IMG/VR virus record: IMGVR_UViG_3300021960_000229
Location: 1-36,481 of that record
Reading direction: 5' to 3' (one strand)
Source: a virus
Length of the DNA: 36,481 bases
The notes beneath the pieces were generated by a model. It saw nothing but the letters and a program-made list of their open reading frames with translations. It was not told where the DNA came from and did no database searches. Made by a program: the position numbers and the translations under genes. This document shows positions 32,114 to 36,481 of this stretch, one piece after another (the first letter of the stretch is position 1; each line of letters begins with the position of its first letter).

Positions 32114-34552
32114 TTAGCTTGTTAAATTTTCTAATTCTGTATCACTCAAAGCCTCATTAAATACTGCTAGTGCTTTGCATTTTCCGTAGAAGTCGTTACC
32201 ACTACCATCTCCTTCGTTAAATTGCAGCTTATTTAAAGCATTTGCACTAAATGTAGTTCCACTACTCTGTGTTGATACTTCTGTTCCATCAATATATAAA
32301 GCAAAATCATTGGCTTTCCATTTAAAAGCTACTTTATGAAAGTCAGTTATAGTTTCTGATGGACTAAAACTATGAGATGTAGAACCTTGTACTCCTGATG
32401 TATTTTCTATAAATGCTGATATTTTATTTGCTATGTTGTAGTATCTTATAATAACATAATTTGAATTTGTACCGTCACTTAAAGTTATATATCTATAAGA
32501 TTGGTCATCAGCCAAAGCAGCTATCTCTGCATATAACACACCTTCTGTACTATTTATTAATGTACTATTACCACTACCATTTAGTGTTTCTGTTGCTCTT
32601 GTAACTGTACTACCGTGTGTTGGTATGTATGATGTAGCGTAGGATAAGTTTTCTGCTTGTGCGCCCCATATAATTATCTCAGTTAAAGCGTTCGGCTGTT
32701 GAAATCTAAAATCTGTTGCATAAAAATTTGACTCTCCTGTTGAAGTTGTCGTTCCATTAACTTCAAATCTTTGCCATTCTTCTGTTATTGTAAAGTTGTT
32801 ATTACTATTATCACCATAACTACATAGATTTATTGTTCCTGTTCCACTAACAGTTCTTGCCCAAATAGTTCTTGTGCTTGTGCTTGATAAGTTTGGCACT
32901 CCTGCAAAATAAACAGTAGATGAACCAACAGTACCTGTAACCTTATAAGCATTTGTACTTCCATCAGGCGCAGCATAACCACTTTCTAAAGTAGCGTTAC
33001 TACTCGCCCACTCATCAAAATCCTCACTATAAGTGATAAGATTAGTAGAAGTAGGCTCTAACAACCAATGCCCATTATCTCCATTACTATCATAGTTTAT
33101 TCTAGCTAAATCTACATCTGTACTAAATGTAATGTCTTTTACTGATACGTTGTCTATTGAGCCGTTAAATGAATAACTCCTAAAACCAAAAGCAGATAGA
33201 CCATCTGTTTTAGTTATGTATTCTACATAAGTTCCACTAGAAGTTCTAGCTATGCCTGATGGCTGTTGTAATGCTGCACCTGTGCCTATTCTTAATGTTC
33301 CACTTGTATAATCTGTAATAGTATAAGTTACTTTTAAAGTGTCGCCTAAATTTAAAGAAGATAAACTCTGATAAGCTAAACTATCATTAGTGCCATCACA
33401 ACTTAATTTATTATCAGCTATACTCCAACCACCTGTTAAACTCCACCTATCGTTAGTGTCTACTTGTTGTACTGATATGTTGTCTATTGAGCCTTGAAAA
33501 CCTGTGCCAAAAGTACCTCTAAATCTTATTTGACCATCTGTTCCATCGTAAGTAAAATATACTTCTTTAGTTCCTATTGTAGTAGAAGTTTGTATATAAC
33601 CATTTATTGAAGTCCAAACAGAAATACTACCATTGTCAACACTTAGTATATCAAAAACAACTTTATAAGTTTTTCCGTTAGTTAATACTCCTTCTTGGAC
33701 AAGACTTTCATTATCAACTATATTAAAATTAGCTCTATCTGTTATAGTTATACCACTCCCTATCGTACTCCAACTTGTGCTTCCACTACTAAAATCTCCA
33801 TTAGTAACTAAATCATCACCCAACTCCTCAAAATCACCATTAAGTACTAATTCAGGGTCAGTAATACTTTGCATATCTTGTACTAAACCATCAGAGTTTA
33901 TTCTTGTAGCACTACTTGCTCTATCGAAGTCAAAGTCTGATGATACATCTACTACTGATAAGTTGTCTATTTGAAATTCACCAACAGCATCATTACAAAA
34001 TATTCTTATAGAACCATTATCTGCATTTGCAGTATAATAAACTTCATAATCTACAAATGAACTTGTAATGTTATCAGTAAATATTACATAACCATTTTGT
34101 GTTAATCTTAAATTTACGCCGCCACTTATATTTTTAGCTTTGAAAGTAACTTTATAGGTTTTGCCATTTACAAAAGAAATATTTTGACTTATATTTTCAG
34201 TATGCCAATTACCATTTTCTGTATTATTAGAATTTAAAGCACCATCTACAATAGTTGCGTAATCACCACCATTTACACTCCAATTATCTAAATTTGGAAA
34301 ATCTCCATCAGTAACTTCTTCATCACCTGTATAAGTCTTTACAGAGTGTACCCTTGCATCACTTGTTGCAGTAGGAGTAAGTAGTATAGATGCTTTGTCT
34401 AATATACCTGAACTGCTAATTCTAGAAACCTCAGACCTCGACTTACCATCATTTTCATAATAAGTAGAACGAGCTTTTAAGGCTCCAAATAATGAATCAA
34501 ACTGAGTATACGCTTTTTTAGCTATACCTATAAATACTCCTAATCCCAGCAT
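32114..34552 (-). CDS. large adhesin/tail fiber with carbohydrate-binding-like and LamG-like domains
   Basis: An 812-residue protein. N-terminus: short hydrophobic segment MLGLGVFIGIAKKAYTQFDS and conserved LLTPTATSDARVHSVKTYTG. Then three CBM-like beta domains: about 78-205 (DGDFPNLDNWSVNGG ... FQIDNLSVVD), 235-362 (NGDFEEL..., NGDFSSGSTSW ... GSIDNISVQQ), and 365-470 (WSLTGGWSIADNKLSCDG ... GSIDNVSVKD). The first two flank DFDRASSATRINSDGLVQDM, which pairs with a later ARINYDSNGDNGHWLLEPTS and TNLITYSEDF, a bipartite phage-adhesin motif. The C-terminus (about 650-812) is a LamG-like lectin domain (FHKVAFKWKANDFALYIDGT). Probably binds host surface glycans. Confidence 0.8.
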   Translation of the reverse strand: MLGLGVFIGIAKKAYTQFDSLFGALKARSTYYENDGKSRSEVSRISSSGILDKASILLTPTATSDARVHSVKTYTGDEEVTDGDFPNLDNWSVNGGDYATIVDGALNSNNTENGNWHTENISQNISFVNGKTYKVTFKAKNISGGVNLRLTQNGYVIFTDNITSSFVDYEVYYTANADNGSIRIFCNDAVGEFQIDNLSVVDVSSDFDFDRASSATRINSDGLVQDMQSITDPELVLNGDFEELGDDLVTNGDFSSGSTSWSTIGSGITITDRANFNIVDNESLVQEGVLTNGKTYKVVFDILSVDNGSISVWTSINGYIQTSTTIGTKEVYFTYDGTDGQIRFRGTFGTGFQGSIDNISVQQVDTNDRWSLTGGWSIADNKLSCDGTNDSLAYQSLSSLNLGDTLKVTYTITDYTSGTLRIGTGAALQQPSGIARTSSGTYVEYITKTDGLSAFGFRSYSFNGSIDNVSVKDITFSTDVDLARINYDSNGDNGHWLLEPTSTNLITYSEDFDEWASSNATLESGYAAPDGSTNAYKVTGTVGSSTVYFAGVPNLSSTSTRTIWARTVSGTGTINLCSYGDNSNNNFTITEEWQRFEVNGTTTSTGESNFYATDFRFQQPNALTEIIIWGAQAENLSYATSYIPTHGSTVTRATETLNGSGNSTLINSTEGVLYAEIAALADDQSYRYITLSDGTNSNYVIIRYYNIANKISAFIENTSGVQGSTSHSFSPSETITDFHKVAFKWKANDFALYIDGTEVSTQSSGTTFSANALNKLQFNEGDGSGNDFYGKCKALAVFNEALSDTELENLTS

Positions 34553-34558
34553 TATGTA

Positions 34559-34741
34559 TTACTTTTTCTTTTTAAGACGCATTCCGTAACCAGCCTTCTT
34601 GACCTTTCCGCCATCTTCAAACTTACCAGTCTTCTTTGACTTTTTAGCCATTTTCTCTCTGTAAGCTTTTCTTGCTTCTTCGTCAGTCATGACTTTCTTT
34701 TCAGTTTTTCCGACCTTTTCGTACTTCTTTTTAACTTTCAT
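34559..34741 (-). CDS. very basic 60-residue protein
   Basis: A 60-residue protein, MKVKKKYEKVGKTEKKVMTD..., with nearly half of its residues Lys or Arg, an acidic-basic helix in the middle (EEARKAYREKMAKKSKK) and ending GYGMRLKKKK. No known domain. The charge suggests nucleic-acid binding or a small virion component. A TATCTTTG element lies 22 nt upstream. Confidence 0.6.
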   Translation of the reverse strand: MKVKKKYEKVGKTEKKVMTDEEARKAYREKMAKKSKKTGKFEDGGKVKKAGYGMRLKKKK

Positions 34742-34762
34742 AATATAAATTATTTAAAGACT

Positions 34763-34770
34763 CAAAGATA
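34763..34770 (-). promoter_or_regulatory. -7 element (TATCTTTG)
   Basis: TATCTTTG on the minus strand, 21 nt before the ATG at 34741. It fits TAnnTTTG. No TTG box at the proper distance. Confidence 0.4.
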
Positions 34771-34789
34771 ATAAAAATATATCTTATGA

Positions 34790-35053
34790 TTACTTCTTGG
34801 TTGATTTTTTATTAGCTCCATTACGAGCCCTGTTTTTTGACTTGTCCTCAGGGACTATAGTGCCGTCCTTAGCGTGAGACATATCCTTACCGCCCTTGCC
34901 GTAAACGCCTGAGTCTCGCCTAGCCTTAACCAAGGCTCCACGATAAGCTCTCCTTTCTGGAGTACTGTGATACTTAGTGTCGTATTCCAGCTTCTTCTTC
35001 TTAGCTTCAGGATTTTCGTTGTAATACTTCTGAGTCTTCTTTAGTCTAGCCAT
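34790..35053 (-). CDS. small basic conserved protein with YHSTPERR motif
   Basis: I start at the ATG 35053-35051 (MARLKKTQKYYNENPEAKKK), giving 87 residues. The frame extends further upstream, but MARLKKTQKYY is the start seen in similar proteins of marine viruses, and a TATATTTG box lies 4 nt before it. Conserved: KLEYDTKYHSTPERRAYRGA, then GVYGKGGKDMSHAKDGTIVP and a basic tail. Proteins with Y-x-x-x-P-E-A-[KR] and YHSTPERRxYR are known in several marine viruses without a defined role. The charge suggests binding to nucleic acid. It is the first gene of the leftward block, next to the long noncoding region. Confidence 0.65.
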   Translation of the reverse strand: MARLKKTQKYYNENPEAKKKKLEYDTKYHSTPERRAYRGALVKARRDSGVYGKGGKDMSHAKDGTIVPEDKSKNRARNGANKKSTKK

Positions 35054-35057
35054 GAGG

Positions 35058-35065
35058 CAAATATA
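35058..35065 (-). promoter_or_regulatory. -7 element (TATATTTG) 4 nt before a start codon
   Basis: TATATTTG on the minus strand, followed by CCTC and the ATG at 35053. As at 29578-29585 the spacing would give a leaderless mRNA. No TTG box is recognisable upstream. Confidence 0.45.
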
Positions 35066-35451
35066 TAAAAAAATGGTGAGATACGTTGGGGTTGGGGATA
35101 ATATAGATATACACGCATACACAATGGAACACCCAATCCATTATCCGAAATGGGGTGGGCCACTAGATAAGCTACTCTAGTAATCCAACCATCGTTTTTA
35201 CCTAGCTCACTAGATAGCCACTAGGTTGTAGCCTAGATACTTAGACCTAGTACCACTAGAGAAAGGACTACCGAACCTAACCTAGCCCACTAGATAGGAT
35301 AAAGGTAGGGTATAGGGTATTTTACTAGAGAAGAACGTCAGATTTTACTGGTATACCTTTGCAAACCGAACACTAGAGTAGCCACTAGAGTAGAATACCT
35401 CGGTTGCTGAACACTTTCGTTTTCTCTCTAGTATTACTAGATATGGGAGAA

Positions 35452-35482
35452 CCCCTCACCCCTTTACCCCTTATTTCACCCC
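35452..35482 (-). other. four-tract G-quadruplex motif
   Basis: The plus strand has four CCCC tracts at 35452-35455, 35459-35462, 35467-35470 and 35479-35482. The minus strand therefore reads G4-N8-G4-N4-G4-N3-G4, a canonical quadruplex pattern in an otherwise AT-rich genome. It lies inside the noncoding region between the leftward and rightward arms. Confidence 0.7.
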
Positions 35483-35583
35483 TCAAACCTTAACCTAGTT
35501 TTCCTAGATAGGGAAAGTCTTCAAACCTCTTACAGCGAAGAACAAGAAATTTTACTAGAGAAGAAGTGAAAGTTTTTTACTTT

Positions 35584-35619
35584 TTGTTAGGACTATGTAA
35601 ATTTTTTTCTGTATGTTTG
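35584..35619 (+). promoter_or_regulatory. promoter-like site P1 (TATGTTTG)
   Basis: TTG at 35584-35586 and TATGTTTG at 35612-35619, with a 25-nt spacer, a little longer than usual. It is followed by TTTGTACCAACAAATC (35616-35631), which is nearly identical to the sequence at P2. Direction is toward the gene at 36457. Confidence 0.5.
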
Positions 35620-35907
35620 TACCAACAAATCGAACGAGGTTTGGGTGTAATTTTGAAATTTTGACTGCCTCTCTCTAGAGAGCTATCTAGTCCACTAGAT
35701 AAGCCACTAGAGAACGCAACCTAGACCACTAGGGAACAACGATAGCTAATCTATCTAGTACAAGTACAGACTCACTAGAGTAAAACATGGAACGCTACTA
35801 GAGAAACACTAGAGACAAATTATCGCCCCTATCTAGTAAACCGAATTTTGAGTAGGTTGAAAGTTAGAAAGTTACTAGGTTACAAGGCAAGAAAGTGTGA
35901 AAATAAT

Positions 35908-35950
35908 TTGCACACCTCAAAAATTTGACGTACATTTGTACCATCAAATC
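35908..35950 (+). promoter_or_regulatory. promoter P2 (TTG-N20-TACATTTG) with 16-bp box
   Basis: TTG at 35908-35910, 20-nt spacer, TACATTTG at 35931-35938: a good Bacteroidota promoter. The overlapping box TTTGTACCATCAAATC at 35935-35950 matches the one at P1 in 15 of 16 positions. TTTG...CAAA within the box is an imperfect dyad, a possible operator. The start of transcription would be near 35944. Confidence 0.65.
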
Positions 35951-36445
35951 AAGTGAACTGCTTTACTGATTACAAGTTCACCTCTGGCACGACACAAATC
36001 AGCTAGCTACCGATAGGTAGGCTCACGAGATAATTTTTATCGGGAGATGACTAGGCTTGGCAATCGAGAGATTCAATGGGAGAATTACACCCACTAATCG
36101 AGACCTTACATCAACGAGTATTGGATTCACTAGAGTAGTCATTGTAGGCGGTACTAGGGTTGGAAACCTAGGCTAAATTCTGACAAGAGCAAAAATCCCT
36201 GTAATTTTTTATCGTTTTAAGGGGTGAGTGTAAACGATACCAACCTATCAAGGGTGGGGTACATTTGAGATGTACCATAATATGAAGGCTCATATTAACA
36301 CATGATTGAGCATAAATAAGACTATGTGTACTATGTCGGTGGTAGCAAGAAATTGTGCGACTAACTACCAGAAACGGACTATTGTTCAGACAACAACAAG
36401 GGTACGTTGGGGGCATTCGTTTGCCCCTAGTCCACTAACTTAAAT
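35944..36445 (+). ncRNA. candidate large structured RNA or structured leader
   Basis: Perfect inverted repeats follow one another: GTGAACT 35953/AGTTCAC 35975; AGCTACC 36005/GGTAGGCT 36016 (GATA loop, one bulge); GATAA 36029/TTATC 36037; ATGACTA 36047/TAGTCAT 36136, enclosing AATC-GAGA-GATT at 36062 and TGGG 36077/CCCA 36090; CTAGG 36154/CCTAG 36167; AAAAAT 36191/ATTTTT 36204; TATCGTTT 36210/AAACGATA 36232; GGTACAT 36258/ATGTACC 36270; TAATATGA 36278/TCATATTA 36290; ACACAT 36298/ATGTGT 36324; TGGTAG 36340/CTACCA 36365; GGACTA 36376/TAGTCC 36428, enclosing two hairpins. The GNRA loop and G-U extensions favour the plus strand, as do the promoters. The 5' end, extent and function are inferred. 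Not recognised as tRNA, tmRNA or a named class. Confidence 0.55.
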
Positions 36446-36456
36446 TGAATTGTATT

Positions 36457-36481
36457 ATGAATTACGATAGACTTGATGAAT
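36457..36481 (+). CDS. start of a rightward gene (cut by window edge)
   Basis: ATG at 36457 opens a frame MNYDRLDE that runs off the right edge. It is preceded by an A/T-rich context (TTGAATTGTATT) without Shine-Dalgarno, usual for this genome, and by the long structured region. Too short to identify. It is probably the first gene of the other arm of the genome. Confidence 0.5.

Larger units (their letters stand above)
35160..36180. repeat. CTAG-dense noncoding region
   Basis: About 35 CTAG tetramers between 35160 and 36180, with one more at 36427. By base composition roughly four would be expected. Common contexts are CACTAGAG (35241, 35371, 35382, 35707, 35772, 35807, 36129 approx.) and CACTAGATA (35161, 35207, 35288, 35694 approx.); CACTAGATAAGC occurs twice. 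Many form short hairpins, for example ACTAGA/TCTAGT at 35162-35181 and TATCTAG-TCCA-CTAGATA at 35684-35701. No protein-coding frame of credible composition runs through it. Confidence 0.8.

Noticed and set aside
36168-36416. 82-codon minus-strand frame within the noncoding region
   Set aside because: It runs through the dense hairpin series, has an unnatural Cys/His/Ser-rich composition, no promoter on that strand and no neighbour spacing that fits.
36376-36436. Possible tRNA or tmRNA 3' domain (GGGGC stem with TTCG-containing loop next to an acceptor-like stem)
   Set aside because: Only 28 nt lie between the 5' acceptor-like strand and the T-like arm, too few for D and anticodon arms, there is no CCA or normal T-loop, and no tag reading frame was seen.

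Overview
The window looks like part of a tailed phage of the Crassvirales (crAss-like podovirus) type infecting a Bacteroidota host, probably a marine flavobacterium. This rests on AT-rich DNA, Bacteroidota-type promoters (TTG ~20 nt TAnnTTTG), A-rich start contexts without Shine-Dalgarno sites, and the crAss-like head and tail gene order: terminase, portal, scaffold-like protein, major capsid protein, small capsid proteins, connector/ring proteins, a giant muzzle protein, then cargo-like proteins. The assignment comes from reading the proteins, not from a database search.

Layout. (1) 1-23379, minus strand, read right to left: a fiber, a DUF1599-like protein, a duplicated GroES-like co-chaperonin, a possible small terminase, TerL, portal, scaffold-like protein, MCP, three tandem paralogous virion proteins, a connector-region protein, three ring/adaptor proteins, a muzzle encoded as two in-frame ORFs separated by one TAG codon, and three long cargo-type proteins, the last running off the left edge. 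Two terminators and internal promoters divide this block. (2) 23452-29934, plus strand: a winged-helix protein, a small virion-like protein, two short membrane/coiled-coil proteins that resemble lysis accessories, a 1556-residue repeat-built fiber, a holin-like membrane protein and a small beta-rich protein. (3) 29927-35053, minus strand: HNH endonuclease, small charged proteins, a Cys-rich protein, a large adhesin with carbohydrate-binding-like domains, and two small very basic proteins. (4) 35054-36456: 1.4 kb without a convincing gene, followed by the start of a rightward gene at 36457, probably the first of the other (replication/early) arm.

Region 4 is the most unusual part. It is G+C-richer than its surroundings, contains about 36 CTAG tetramers in 1.27 kb, has two rightward promoter-like sites followed by the same 16-bp box, a four-tract G4 motif on the minus strand, and from about 35944 to 36445 an almost unbroken series of perfect 4-8 bp inverted repeats, including a long-range helix and a three-way junction. 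It reads like a large structured RNA or very long structured leader, of a class I do not recognise.

How the parts work together: TerL and portal package DNA into a capsid built from the MCP on the scaffold-like protein, helped by a phage GroES. The ring proteins and the muzzle form the short tail, the cargo-like proteins are probably packed or ejected, and at least three fiber or adhesin genes provide host binding. Replication genes and an endolysin are not visible here and are presumably outside the window.
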